42,414 bases of DNA from SZUA-430 sp044220975 (GCA_044220975.1 JBGAPZ010000033.1:1-42414); one strand, 5' to 3'. Positions 31,542 to 40,133 are shown, counted from the first letter of the stretch. The notes: a model not told the origin generated them from the sequence alone. Numbers and translations: made by a program.

Positions 31542-31642
31542 TGGAACCGCAGAGTTCCAGGCCTTTCTAAGGCGCCTGCCTAATTCTCATCACAATTGTG
31601 AACTGAAAGTGCGGTGAAGAGAGCCTCGCTAAGGTTAGCGAG
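31542..31642 (+). promoter_or_regulatory. Structured leader of the 31660 gene
   Basis: Four inverted repeats lie in the 118 bp before the ATG at 31660. They are TGGAAC/GTTCCA (31542-31559), a bulged CAGGCCTT/AAGG-CCTG hairpin (31558-31578), a TCACAATTGTGA palindrome (31590-31601), and CTCGCTAA/TTAGCGAG (31625-31642, 8-bp stem). The last ends two bases before the Shine-Dalgarno GGAGGG. It does not match a riboswitch known to me. The palindrome may be a protein site and the hairpins RNA elements. Confidence 0.5.
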
Positions 31643-31659
31643 CTGGAGGGACTATAGAG

Positions 31660-32706
31660 ATGGCAAAGCTCGGGACATCGAAACACGATCTCAACCAGAG
31701 TCCGACGGGCCGCGCGTACAACTGGGGCCAGCGCGGTGTTGAAGTCACCACCACGCTACTCAAGAACTGGCTTGGCGCGCACACCGAAAACAGCTTGCTC
31801 CTGAGATACGAGAACCTGAAGCGCCGCGTTTCGGGTCCGGGCGCAACGTTGCAACATAGTCTGGGCGTATTCTTGGGTTTTGGCGTGTTCATGACCGCGC
31901 TCTTTGTTGACTACAACATCATCCACGAATTCTGGACGCGCGCGCTCTCCAACGAATTCGGCGAAGTGCCGCCCGCCATGGCAACCACGGTCGCGGCGAA
32001 ATCGCTGCAGGTCGTGTTCGCGACATTGGCCGTCCACTACCTAATCACCCACATCGGCCACGGTGGTCGCATCGTCTATTCACTGTTCATATTCGCCATC
32101 ACCGCCTTCATGGTGATGGGGATCGGCCTCTTGTGGGCGAACAACAGCTTGCCGGAAGGTGCGAAAGTCTTCGGGTTCGACGTCAATTCGTCGGCACAGC
32201 AAGTGGACGGCTTCTTGAAGGGCCTGGGCGTAAAGCCACCGCGCGCGGCGACGCTGCCGGCAGAAGTGAAGGCACTCAAGAAGTACGAAATTCTGATTTG
32301 GCTGTTTTCGCTCGGCGCGATCTTCCTGGTCGTGGCTTCGATCGGCGCGATGGCGTTGCACTCGGCTATGCGTGGCTTCACCGGCATCACGGGTGGCGCG
32401 CTCTACGATAATCACGCGGAAGCTGTGCGCGGCAACCGCGTGCGCGACGACCTGCGCCAGGCTCAGCTCGACCTCGCGCACCTACGCGCCGACGCCGAAA
32501 CCTTCAAGCAGGCCAAACTGGCTGAGTTCATCACGCACTACACCGAAGGTGTTGTTGCCGCCCGCTACGGCAGCTCGCGCCGCGGCTATCTGCTGCGAAA
32601 GGCCAATGACGCTGCAGATGAAGTCGGCTCCTCGTTCTCCTTCGGCACCAGCGACAACGTCGAAGAGCTCGACGCCCACCGGCCACGCAAAGTCGCGTCC
32701 GCGTAG
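31660..32706 (+). CDS. Uncharacterised multi-TM protein
   Basis: 348 aa with about four transmembrane helices (about residues 66-88, 107-127, 137-158 and 206-232). A soluble N-terminus of about 60 residues precedes them and a helical, charged C-terminus (about 245-300, DDLRQAQLDLAHLRADAETF) follows. I do not recognise a family. The leader is unusually structured. It is followed 18 bp later by a gene for a secreted VWA-like protein, and the two are likely one unit. A membrane scaffold or sensor is conceivable, but no function is shown. Confidence 0.7.
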   Translation: MAKLGTSKHDLNQSPTGRAYNWGQRGVEVTTTLLKNWLGAHTENSLLLRYENLKRRVSGPGATLQHSLGVFLGFGVFMTALFVDYNIIHEFWTRALSNEFGEVPPAMATTVAAKSLQVVFATLAVHYLITHIGHGGRIVYSLFIFAITAFMVMGIGLLWANNSLPEGAKVFGFDVNSSAQQVDGFLKGLGVKPPRAATLPAEVKALKKYEILIWLFSLGAIFLVVASIGAMALHSAMRGFTGITGGALYDNHAEAVRGNRVRDDLRQAQLDLAHLRADAETFKQAKLAEFITHYTEGVVAARYGSSRRGYLLRKANDAADEVGSSFSFGTSDNVEELDAHRPRKVASA

Positions 32707-32724
32707 GCTTGATAGGACAAAGAT

Positions 32725-33435
32725 ATGGCTATCCTTCGCACGCTCTTGTTGCTTCCCGCGTTCGCTTTCGTCGGTGGTCTAGCACTGCTCGCATGGAACG
32801 GCAGCGCGTTCGCCTATGAGCCGTCTGCAAATCCGCCGCAGACGATCGTGATCGGCATCGACCTATCGTCGTCGAACCCTTTGATCCGTGACGACGGTTT
32901 TGCGGGCCGTGTCGCCGCGCGCGTTCAGCCGATGATTGCAGCCTTAGCCCCGCATTCGCGCGTGCTGCTACGGTCATTCGGTGCATATAACTCGGCGTCG
33001 AACAACGCGCTCTCGCTTGACATAGTGATTGCACCCAAGACTGCCCGCGCTGAAGACATGGCCCGCCTCATCGGTGGCGTTATCGGTGGCCTGCCGCAGA
33101 TGGTGCGCCAAGGCCGTGTTCAGGTCCAGAACTCGACGAACATCGTGCCGTTCCTGATGAACATCTCAAAGAACGTCGACTGTCGCGCCATGCCGGTGCA
33201 TGTCATTCTGGCCAGCGACGGTGTCGAAGACTCACAAGTCGCCAAACTCGCGCGCCGCACCGCCACGCTGCCTGCACCTTTGTCTGCGCCGTTCCCGGGC
33301 TGCGAAGAACTCATGATCCTCGGCATCGGCCGCGGCTTGAACTCACCGGGCGACACCGAACGCCTCTACGGCGAATGGCAGTTCTGGTCGCAGTCGGCAG
33401 GCTTCCGCCGCTTCACCGGCCTCAACGACTGGTAA
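32725..33435 (+). CDS. Secreted VWA-like protein
   Basis: 236 aa. An N-terminal signal peptide or anchor (about residues 1-30, ending SAFA) leads to a domain with VIGIDLSSSNPL, where D-L-S-S-S fits the MIDAS DxSxS metal-binding motif of von Willebrand factor A domains. ILASDGVEDS is a plausible second MIDAS segment. The protein is therefore probably periplasmic and metal-dependent in binding a partner, most likely the membrane protein encoded upstream. Its end overlaps the convergent gluQRS gene by 14 bp. No closer family was recognised. Confidence 0.7.
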   Translation: MAILRTLLLLPAFAFVGGLALLAWNGSAFAYEPSANPPQTIVIGIDLSSSNPLIRDDGFAGRVAARVQPMIAALAPHSRVLLRSFGAYNSASNNALSLDIVIAPKTARAEDMARLIGGVIGGLPQMVRQGRVQVQNSTNIVPFLMNISKNVDCRAMPVHVILASDGVEDSQVAKLARRTATLPAPLSAPFPGCEELMILGIGRGLNSPGDTERLYGEWQFWSQSAGFRRFTGLNDW

Positions 33436-34291
33436 GCCCCAAGGCTTCACGAACGCGTGCGGGCGTCCAACCGTCCGCGCGCAAGTGCTTCAGTGTCGTG
33501 GCCTGATCGCGTTTCGCAAGGCGCTTGCCGCTCGCGTCCAAGATCAAACGATGATGCGAGTATTGCGGCATAGGCAATTTCAACAGCGCCTGAAGCAACC
33601 TTTGCACATGTGCCGCCGCGAACAAATCGTTCCCGCGCGTCACAAGCGTCACCTGTTGCAACGCGTCGTCGACGACCACGGCCATATGATAACTCGCAGG
33701 CGCGTCCTTGCGCGCCAAAACAACGTCACCGAAGAGATCGGCCTTCACCGCAATCGTCCCGTGTTCGCCGGCCGGTCCCCCTCCGAATTCTTCGAATGTC
33801 AGCGGCGCGGTGAAGCGTGCCAAAGACGCCGCGACGTCGAGCCGCCACGCATGGCCATCACCGCGCGCCAGCCGTTGCGCTCGTACCGATTCAGGAAGTG
33901 CGCGGCATGTGCCCGGATAGATCGGCCCGTCGGGCCCCTGCGGCGCGTTCACGCTCGCCGCGAACTCCGCCTCGATGTCCTTGCGCGTACAAAAACACGG
34001 GTAAGCGCAACCTAATCCTTTCAGAACGTCGAGCGCGTGTGCGTAGTCACCGAAGTGTTCCGACTGCCGCCGAACCGGCTCCTCCCACTGAAGACCCAGC
34101 CACGCCAAATCTTCGAAGATCGCCGCTTCATATTCGGGTCGTGCGCGCGTGCGGTCCGTATCCTCGATCCGCACGAGAAAGCGCCCGCCGGATCTCTGCG
34201 CCGACTCGGCCGCAACAAGCGCTGCAAACGCATGGCCCAAGTGCAAGTAGCCGGTGGGGGAGGGCGCAAATCGCGTGACGTGAGGGGCCAT
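33422..34291 (-). CDS. gluQRS: Glutamyl-Q tRNA(Asp) synthetase
   Basis: 289 aa truncated relative of glutamyl-tRNA synthetase that lacks the anticodon-binding domain. It charges the queuosine base of tRNA(Asp) with glutamate. The class I HIGH motif appears as HLGH at 17-20 and the KMSKS equivalent as KRLAKRDQ. A zinc site is formed by CFC and a later YPGTC. The length is that of GluQRS and far below GltX. It is convergent with the VWA gene. Confidence 0.93.
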   Translation of the reverse strand: MAPHVTRFAPSPTGYLHLGHAFAALVAAESAQRSGGRFLVRIEDTDRTRARPEYEAAIFEDLAWLGLQWEEPVRRQSEHFGDYAHALDVLKGLGCAYPCFCTRKDIEAEFAASVNAPQGPDGPIYPGTCRALPESVRAQRLARGDGHAWRLDVAASLARFTAPLTFEEFGGGPAGEHGTIAVKADLFGDVVLARKDAPASYHMAVVVDDALQQVTLVTRGNDLFAAAHVQRLLQALLKLPMPQYSHHRLILDASGKRLAKRDQATTLKHLRADGWTPARVREALGLTSR

Positions 34292-34338
34292 GCGTCACCT
34301 CTAGCTCAACCGCATCGACCCCGCATAGAGTGCTGCCC

Positions 34339-35043
34339 ATGACCCAGCAGCTCTCCGGCCCGCGCATTCCCGCCGCTAACGGCAAGGCCGACCGTCTCGT
34401 GATTTTTTGCCACGGTTACGGCGCCGACGGGAACGACCTGATCGGCCTCGGCCAACACTGGCAGCGCATCTTGCCGACCGCGGCGTTCGTCTCGCCGCAC
34501 GCGCCCGAGCGCTGCACGATGTCGCCGATGGGCTATCAGTGGTTTCCGATCACCCGCATGCAACCTGAAGAGATGCAGCGCGGCGTTGAACGTGCCGCCC
34601 CCATCCTCAACGCCTTCATCGACGCCGAACTCGCTCGCTTGGAACTCGACGGCTCGCGCCTCGCCCTCGTGGGCTTTAGTCAAGGCACGATGATGTCGTT
34701 GCATGTTGGTCTGCGCCGCGAAGTATCGCCGGCCGCGATCGTCGGCTTCTCCGGAATGCTCCCGGGCGCCGAAAGACTCCCCGCCGAAATCGTGTCGCGC
34801 CCACCGGTCCTGCTCACCCACGGCGACGCGGACGAAATGATCCCGGTGCAAGCTCTTCACCTCGCAGCCAACGGATTGAGTGCCGCGGGTGTCACGGTCC
34901 GCTGGCACATTTCCCGCGGCATAGGCCACGGTATCGGCCCCGACTCGCTCGACCTCGCTGGCCGGTTCTTGGTTGACGCATTCGCGGGAAAACTAACGGC
35001 CAAGCCGGAAAACGCGCCTATGGGAATACGTGTCGAAGCCTGA
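34339..35043 (+). CDS. Phospholipase/carboxylesterase family hydrolase
   Basis: 234 aa alpha/beta hydrolase of the acyl-protein thioesterase-like group (PF02230). The oxyanion segment is FCHGYGADGNDL, the nucleophile Ser is in VGFSQGTMM, the Asp is in LTHGDADEMIPV and the His in GIGHGI, so the triad is complete. The ATG at 34339 is preferred to a GTG three codons upstream. The leader is short (47 bp from the divergent gluQRS start). The physiological substrate is unknown. Confidence 0.88.
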   Translation: MTQQLSGPRIPAANGKADRLVIFCHGYGADGNDLIGLGQHWQRILPTAAFVSPHAPERCTMSPMGYQWFPITRMQPEEMQRGVERAAPILNAFIDAELARLELDGSRLALVGFSQGTMMSLHVGLRREVSPAAIVGFSGMLPGAERLPAEIVSRPPVLLTHGDADEMIPVQALHLAANGLSAAGVTVRWHISRGIGHGIGPDSLDLAGRFLVDAFAGKLTAKPENAPMGIRVEA

Positions 35044-35186
35044 ATTTCCGCCGATTTGCACCTCTTGTTGCACCGTTGCGCGCGCATACATTAGGCTGAC
35101 ACATCACCGGCGCACACTTTCGTACGCCGTTACGAAGCGGAAAGGACCCAAGTCTTCAGGCACCGCGTACGGAGGAGGACAGTATC

Positions 35187-35759
35187 GTGTTAGCCGCCTC
35201 GGAGCGCGCACCGGAGGCTTTTCCCGCGTTGGTCTTGAACGCGGACTACCGGCCGCTTTCATATTTTCCGCTCTCGCTGTGGTCGTGGCAGGACACGATC
35301 AAGGCCGTGTTCCTCGATCGCGTCCACATCGTCGAACAATACGACCGTGTCGTGCACTCGCCGACGCTTGAGATGCGCCTGCCGTCGGTCGTCTCGCTGA
35401 AGACGTATGTAAAGCCCGCGCGCCATCCCGCGTTCACGCGCTTCAACGTGTTCCTGCGCGACCGCTTTGCCTGTCAGTATTGCGGCGTCAATCACGTCGC
35501 GAACGACCTGACCTTCGACCATGTCGTTCCCCGCTCGCGCGGTGGCCGCACGACGTGGGAAAACGTCGTGACCGCGTGTGCGCCGTGTAACCTGTTCAAG
35601 GGTGGAAAGCTGCCCCATCAGGCCGGCATGCACCCGCACTGCAAGCCGCATCGCCCGACCGTGACGCAGCTGCATACGAACGGCCGCCTGTTCCCGCCGA
35701 ACTACCTGCATGAGTCGTGGCAGGACTATCTCTACTGGGACAGCGAACTGGAACCGTAA
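35187..35759 (+). CDS. HNH endonuclease
   Basis: 190 aa. The C-terminal half has the HNH core: CQYC (C96/C99), FDHVVP (D111/H112), WENVVTAC with N126, and a second zinc pair C131/C134 in CAPCN. The N-terminal half (PALVLNADYRPLSYFPLSLW split) is the conserved part of the widespread bacterial HNH-5-like group often encoded in chromosomes. GGAGGAGGAC lies upstream of the GTG at 35187, which therefore is the start. It ends 3 bp before the convergent GNAT gene. Its role is unknown. Confidence 0.9.
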   Translation: MLAASERAPEAFPALVLNADYRPLSYFPLSLWSWQDTIKAVFLDRVHIVEQYDRVVHSPTLEMRLPSVVSLKTYVKPARHPAFTRFNVFLRDRFACQYCGVNHVANDLTFDHVVPRSRGGRTTWENVVTACAPCNLFKGGKLPHQAGMHPHCKPHRPTVTQLHTNGRLFPPNYLHESWQDYLYWDSELEP

Positions 35760-35762
35760 GGC

Positions 35763-36413
35763 TTAAGCGCCTTTCGCCGCGCGCCACATACCCCAGAGCG
35801 GCGGCGCGTCCGGCGTGGGCCGGAACTCCTTCGTCACCTCAAAGCCGTGCCGCCTATACAGCGGCACGTTTTTCGGGCTTGACGACTCTAGATAGGACGG
35901 CAATCCCTTCGCATCGATCTTGGCCAGCGTGGCCTCGAGCAGTGCCGAGCCTAAGCCCTGTCCCTGAAATTGCGGATCGACGCCGATCGTCATTAGATAG
36001 AAATGCGGTTTGTCTTTTGGATGATGCGCATCGGCCGCTTTTCGGAAAGCATCGACGCGGGAAAGGCCGCCGAAGCTTGTGAAGGTGACAATCGTAGGCA
36101 GCATCGCAAGCTCGCGCCACCACGGTAGTTTCAAATCCGCCCGTTCCGGCGGAACCCAAAGCGCTGCCGCGGAATAGTCCTTCGCCGTCCAAAGCTCCTG
36201 ACCCGGAATGCCGAGCGTGCCGACTAGGAACGTGAACATCGCTCGCCGCCCGATGTCGCGCTTTGCGTCGCGCCGCCCGATCCAACGCATGACGGGATCG
36301 TCGGCGAATGCAGCACTCAGGCAATCGATCACGCGCTCGCTGTCAGCCTGCGTCGCGCGCATCGGGCTGGAAGCAAGCCGCCGCCGCTCGAACGCGGCGT
36401 CGTCGAGCGCCAC
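35763..36413 (-). CDS. GNAT family N-acetyltransferase
   Basis: 216 aa. The acetyl-CoA loop reads VDPQFQGQGLGSALLEATLAK (split across the motif), and the fold ends with VPLYRRHGFEV. A GTG at 36413 overlaps the coq7 stop by one base (TAGTG), with GGAG 9 nt upstream, so a coupled start is proposed; an ATG at 36362 is the alternative. It is the third gene of the dsbB-coq7-GNAT run. Its substrate is unknown. Confidence 0.8.
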   Translation of the reverse strand: MALDDAAFERRRLASSPMRATQADSERVIDCLSAAFADDPVMRWIGRRDAKRDIGRRAMFTFLVGTLGIPGQELWTAKDYSAAALWVPPERADLKLPWWRELAMLPTIVTFTSFGGLSRVDAFRKAADAHHPKDKPHFYLMTIGVDPQFQGQGLGSALLEATLAKIDAKGLPSYLESSSPKNVPLYRRHGFEVTKEFRPTPDAPPLWGMWRAAKGA

Positions 36414-36976
36414 TAGATCCGCTCCGAAAGCTTGATGGCGAGTCTGCACCCCGCCTTGATCGTCTCACTCAAGATGCGATAGCCCGGTGCTTCTTCCGCG
36501 CCGTGCTCAATCGCCGTCTCGCGATGCTGGATTTCGTCGGCGCGAAACTGCTCGATGGTCTCCCTCAAGGTAACGTTCGCCGCACCGTCCTTCTCCAGCG
36601 ACGCCGCTTGCTGTGCGTAGTGTTGGTCGATCACTTCCTCGACTGCGGCCGTGCACGCCATCGCGGCCTTCTCGCCCATCAGTGCCGTCACCGCGCCAAG
36701 CGCATAGCCGGCGACGCTCCACACCGGCGCCAGCGCGGTGGGCCTAACGCCATGCTCAGCAATCAGCTGATCGAACCGCTGCAAATGCTCCTGCTCTTGC
36801 GCATGCATGTGCTTGATCGTGTTGCCAACCGCCGTATGGCCCAGCACCGCCAACTGTCCACGATAGATCTGCACCGCGCCATGTTCGCCCGCATGATCGA
36901 CGCGGATCATCCGCTCGACGTCCTTATCGGTGGCATTGAACCCCGGCAGCCGTGGCGCCGCCTTCACACTGTTCAT
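36413..36976 (-). CDS. coq7: 2-Nonaprenyl-3-methyl-6-methoxy-1,4-benzoquinol hydroxylase
   Basis: 187 aa di-iron hydroxylase of ubiquinone synthesis that adds the C5/C6 hydroxyl before the final methylation. Iron ligands lie in MIRVDHAGEHGA, HAQEQEHLQRF, AVEEVIDQHYA and ADEIQHRE, in two repeats as in the COQ7 family. Members are usually 170-220 aa. The ATG overlaps the dsbB stop (ATGA), so the two are coupled. Alphaproteobacteria commonly use Coq7 rather than UbiF. Confidence 0.93.
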   Translation of the reverse strand: MNSVKAAPRLPGFNATDKDVERMIRVDHAGEHGAVQIYRGQLAVLGHTAVGNTIKHMHAQEQEHLQRFDQLIAEHGVRPTALAPVWSVAGYALGAVTALMGEKAAMACTAAVEEVIDQHYAQQAASLEKDGAANVTLRETIEQFRADEIQHRETAIEHGAEEAPGYRILSETIKAGCRLAIKLSERI

Positions 36977-37506
36977 CGTGCCTCCGTCAAAGCAGTTCTC
37001 AGGCCCAACCCGGCAAGCCCTATCGCAACCAGCGAAAACAAGAAATTGAATCCGGCAAGCGAAATGCCAAGCAGCGACCAAGGGATCTGGTCACACCACA
37101 CGACATCAGAGGGTGAGATGGGCCCTATAAGTCCGCCGTCGAGCGATAGGCCGCCGCCCGTGCACGAGGTCGGCCCCGGCCACCACTTGTATTCGATGCC
37201 GGCGTGAAAGCCGCCGAGATAGGCGCTCCACAGTGCAATCACGAGCGCCGCCGCATAAAGCGCCAAGACGACGTTACGAGGTGCCTTCGCATTGCCCGCG
37301 CCGTAGATCGCGCCGCCAATTGCGATCAACACGAACCAAGGCCAGCGCTGCTCCAGGCAAAGCGGGCAGGGTTTCAAACCACCCAAATACTCGAATGCAT
37401 AAGCCCCCGCGAGCAGCGCAAAACCAAGCGCTGCAATCGCCAACCCCGGCAGAAGCGGATGGGCGGCGCCGCGCTGCAATCGGGTCGATAGGGTGGCAAC
37501 GTTCAT
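36973..37506 (-). CDS. dsbB: Disulfide bond formation protein DsbB
   Basis: 177 aa, four transmembrane helices. Two cysteine pairs are seen: C47/C50 in KPCPLCLEQR and C115/C138 in the second periplasmic loop. This is the arrangement of DsbB, which reoxidises DsbA and passes electrons to ubiquinone. The ATG at 37506 is chosen because the first transmembrane helix starts soon after it; the open frame upstream lacks this. It overlaps coq7, which makes the quinone, by 4 bp. Divergent from tRNA-Leu. Confidence 0.9.
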   Translation of the reverse strand: MNVATLSTRLQRGAAHPLLPGLAIAALGFALLAGAYAFEYLGGLKPCPLCLEQRWPWFVLIAIGGAIYGAGNAKAPRNVVLALYAAALVIALWSAYLGGFHAGIEYKWWPGPTSCTGGGLSLDGGLIGPISPSDVVWCDQIPWSLLGISLAGFNFLFSLVAIGLAGLGLRTALTEAR

Positions 37507-37591
37507 GCGAGGAAATCTAGCGCGCCGCGGCTTAACACGCACCCCACTGAAATGCGGCAAAGCGCACAAGAACTGGCACGCAAAACCGCGG

Positions 37592-37619
37592 TTGACGCCA
37601 CGCCCGCCAACCCTAATAT
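37592..37619 (+). promoter_or_regulatory. Promoter of tRNA-Leu
   Basis: TTGACG (37592-37597) and TAATAT (37614-37619) are separated by 16 bp and closely fit the sigma-70 -35 and -10 boxes. Transcription would start at about 37626, giving a 57-nt leader before the tRNA. Confidence 0.6.
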
Positions 37620-37682
37620 GCGCCCCCTTGCAGTCTGGGGCGCGGAGACTACCGGCCCGCGACGTGAACCCGGCAGCAACGT

Positions 37683-37769
37683 GCCCCTGTGGCGGAACTG
37701 GTAGACGCGGCAGACTCAAAATCTGTTGGTGGTGACATCGTGCTGGTTCGATTCCGGCCAGGGGCACCA
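37683..37769 (+). tRNA. tRNA-Leu (anticodon CAA)
   Basis: 87 nt including the encoded CCA. The acceptor stem GCCCCTG/CAGGGGC pairs perfectly and is followed by discriminator A. The anticodon loop CTCAAAA is closed by a GCAGA/TCTGT stem and gives anticodon CAA, reading UUG. The D-arm has GGTAGACGC, the long variable arm is of type II, and the T-loop is GGTTCGATTCC. All marks of a leucine tRNA are present. Confidence 0.95.
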
Positions 37770-37906
37770 AGCCGATGCTTTCCGACTTTCGCACCTGTTC
37801 GCCTCGCGGCACATTCGAGCGCGGTCCGAATAATCTAGGCAGGTCACGGGTACCTGGCCACAGGCGCAGCACATGCTAGGCTTAACCGATCGCGACCGGC
37901 GCGGCG

Positions 37907-37928
37907 TGGAGCCACGGCGGTGGCTCCA
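37907..37928 (+). promoter_or_regulatory. Hairpin before the sugar operon start
   Basis: TGGAGCCAC-GGCG-GTGGCTCCA is a 9-bp stem with a 4-nt loop, 14 bp before the start codon at 37943. The Shine-Dalgarno sequence GGAGGG begins 6 bp after it. It may be an RNA leader structure affecting translation. Confidence 0.45.
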
Positions 37929-37942
37929 GGATCGGAGGGCGT

Positions 37943-38992
37943 ATGAAAGGACCGGCCATTTTCCTCGCGCAGTTCGCTTCGGACGAGCCGCCATTCAACA
38001 ATTTGCAGGCGATCGGCCGGTGGGCTGGCGAGTTGGGCTACAGGGGCGTGCAAATTCCGACCTGGGACCGGCGGCTGTTCGATCTGAAGTTGGCGGCGGA
38101 AAGCGACGCCTATTGTGATGAGGTCCGCGGCACGCTCGCCGACGCCGGCCTCGTGGTTTCCGAACTCTCGACGCACATGCAGGGCCAGCTAGTCGCGGTG
38201 CACCCGGCCTATGACGAAATGTTCGACGGGGCCGCGCCCTCCAGCGTGCGCGGCAAACCGAAGGCGCGGCAGGCGTGGGCGGTCGAGCAGGTGCTCCTCG
38301 GCGCGAAAGCTTCGAAGCGGCTCGGCCTTCCGGCGCATGTGACGTTCTCGGGCGCGCTCGCGTGGCCGTACTTCTATCCCTATCCGCAACGGCCAGCCGG
38401 TTTGATCGACGAAGCGTTCGATGAGCTCGCGCGGCGCTGGCGGCCGATCCTCGATGCGTTCGACAACGCGGGTGTCGATCTTTGCTACGAAGTGCATCCG
38501 AGCGAAGATTTGTTCGACGGCGCGACGGTCGAGATGTTCTGGGATCGGGTGGACAATCACCCGCGGGCGTGCCTGCTCTACGATCCGAGCCACTTTGTTC
38601 TGCAGCAGCTCGACTACCTCGAATACATCGACCTTTATCACGAGCGGATCCGGATGTTTCACGTTAAGGACGCCGAGTTCCGGCCGAGCGGGCGGCAGGG
38701 CGTCTACAGCGGTTATCAATCGTGGAAGAACCGCGCCGGGCGTTTCCGTTCGCTGGGTGACGGGCAGGTCGACTTCAAGGCGATCTTCTCCAAGTTCGCG
38801 CAATACGGCTATCGCGGCTGGGCCGTGCTCGAATGGGAATGCGCGCTGAAAGACCCGGTCGACGGCGCGCGCGAAGGGGCGCCGTTCATCCGCGACCACA
38901 TCATCCGCGTGACGGGCAAGAGTTTCGACGATTTCGCGGCAACCGGCGCCGACGCAGCGGCCAATCGAAGGATGTTGGGCCTTGACCGCTGA
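37943..38992 (+). CDS. Sugar phosphate isomerase/epimerase (TIM barrel)
   Basis: 349 aa member of the AP-endonuclease family 2 / xylose isomerase-like TIM-barrel superfamily. Metal-site residues are seen in DLCYEVHPSEDLFDG (Glu, His), LLYDPSHFVLQQLDY (Asp, His), RMFHVKDAEF (His, Asp) and AVLEWECA (Glu). Family members isomerise or epimerise sugars and related compounds, and some act on 3-keto-glycosides. GGAGGG precedes the ATG. It is the first gene of a four-gene run with Gfo/Idh, a second isomerase and a GMC oxidoreductase. The substrate is unknown. Confidence 0.88.
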   Translation: MKGPAIFLAQFASDEPPFNNLQAIGRWAGELGYRGVQIPTWDRRLFDLKLAAESDAYCDEVRGTLADAGLVVSELSTHMQGQLVAVHPAYDEMFDGAAPSSVRGKPKARQAWAVEQVLLGAKASKRLGLPAHVTFSGALAWPYFYPYPQRPAGLIDEAFDELARRWRPILDAFDNAGVDLCYEVHPSEDLFDGATVEMFWDRVDNHPRACLLYDPSHFVLQQLDYLEYIDLYHERIRMFHVKDAEFRPSGRQGVYSGYQSWKNRAGRFRSLGDGQVDFKAIFSKFAQYGYRGWAVLEWECALKDPVDGAREGAPFIRDHIIRVTGKSFDDFAATGADAAANRRMLGLDR

Positions 38993-40133
38993 CGCGCGTC
39001 TGAAGCTCGGCATGGTCGGCGGAGGTGAAGGCGCCTTCATTGGCGGCGTTCATCGCATGGCCGCGCGCATTGACGACCGGTGGACGCTGGTCGCGGGCAC
39101 CTTCAGTGCCGGCGGCGATCGGTCGCGCGCGTTCGGCCGTTCGCTGGGCCTTGCCGAGGATCGCTGCTACGCCGATTGGCGAGGCATGGCGAACGCGGAA
39201 GCTTCGCGGCCGGACCGCATCGACGCGGTGGCGATCGTGACGCCCAACCATGTGCACCACGGTCCGGCGCGCGCGTTTCTCGACACCGGCATCGCCGTCA
39301 TTTGCGACAAGCCGCTGACGACAACGCTGAGCGACGCGCTCGACCTCGCCGCCGCGGTGGAGCGCACCGGCTTACCGTTCGTGCTCACGCACAACTACAG
39401 CGGCTATGCAATGATGCGCCAAGCGCGGGCGATGGTCGCAGAGGGAGCGCTCGGTACCATCCGCGTCGTGCAGGCGGAGTACGCGCAGGATTGGCTCGCG
39501 CGCGATCTGCCGGACAACAAGCAGGCCGCGTGGCGTGGTGATCCGGGTTGCGCCGGGCCGGGCGGAGCGCTCGGCGACATCGCCACGCATGCCTATCATC
39601 TCGCCGTCTTTGTGACGGGCGCGCGGGCGCAAACGGTGAGCGCCGAAACATCGCGCTTCGTGAAGGGACGCCGGCTCGACGACGACGTTCAGATCCGGCT
39701 GCGCTGGGCGAACGGCGCGCGCGGACAGTTGTGGGCGAGCCAAGTGGCGATCGGCGCGGCGAACGGTTTGCGTCTTCGCGTCTACGGCGAGACCGGTGCG
39801 CTGGAATGGTCGCAGGAAGAACCGGATCTGCTTCGTTTCGCGCGGCTGGGCGAAGCGCCGCAGATCTTGCGCCGCGGCGGGCCCGGCCTTGGCGCCGCCG
39901 CAGCAGCCGCGACGCGTCTGCCGGCGGGCCATCCCGAAGGCTATCTCGAAGGCTTCGCACAGATCTATGCCGACGCGGCCGAACTTGTGCGTGCGCACAA
40001 AGAGCGGCGCGCGGCGTCGGTTTCGAGCCTGCCCGGAATCGCCGACGGCGTCGACGGCGTGCGCTTCATCGATGCCGCCGTTCGCAGCGCCGCGGCCGAC
40101 GGGCGTTGGATCGCTCTTGGGGACGGCGCGTGA
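38982..40133 (+). CDS. Gfo/Idh/MocA family oxidoreductase
   Basis: 383 aa NAD(P)-dependent sugar dehydrogenase. The Rossmann motif is LGMVGGGEGAFIGG, the CDKPL equivalent of the EKP motif supplies the catalytic Lys, and the catalytic His is in GDIATHAYHLAVF. The proposed start is a TTG at 38982 that overlaps the preceding gene by 11 bp, with AAGGA upstream. Members of this subgroup often act on C3 of sugars or on inositols. It is the second gene of the sugar run. Confidence 0.85.
   Translation: MTADARLKLGMVGGGEGAFIGGVHRMAARIDDRWTLVAGTFSAGGDRSRAFGRSLGLAEDRCYADWRGMANAEASRPDRIDAVAIVTPNHVHHGPARAFLDTGIAVICDKPLTTTLSDALDLAAAVERTGLPFVLTHNYSGYAMMRQARAMVAEGALGTIRVVQAEYAQDWLARDLPDNKQAAWRGDPGCAGPGGALGDIATHAYHLAVFVTGARAQTVSAETSRFVKGRRLDDDVQIRLRWANGARGQLWASQVAIGAANGLRLRVYGETGALEWSQEEPDLLRFARLGEAPQILRRGGPGLGAAAAAATRLPAGHPEGYLEGFAQIYADAAELVRAHKERRAASVSSLPGIADGVDGVRFIDAAVRSAAADGRWIALGDGA

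Noticed and set aside
37620..37682. Resemblance of the tRNA leader to the SRP RNA conserved loop
   Set aside because: Only a few bases match (an ACCCGG..CAGCA-like stretch); the required stem and GGAAG tetraloop region are absent.
39548..40132. Upstream extension of the hydroxypyruvate isomerase-like frame
   Set aside because: It lies out of frame over the Gfo/Idh gene; the TGATG-coupled ATG at 40133 gives the proper N-terminus.
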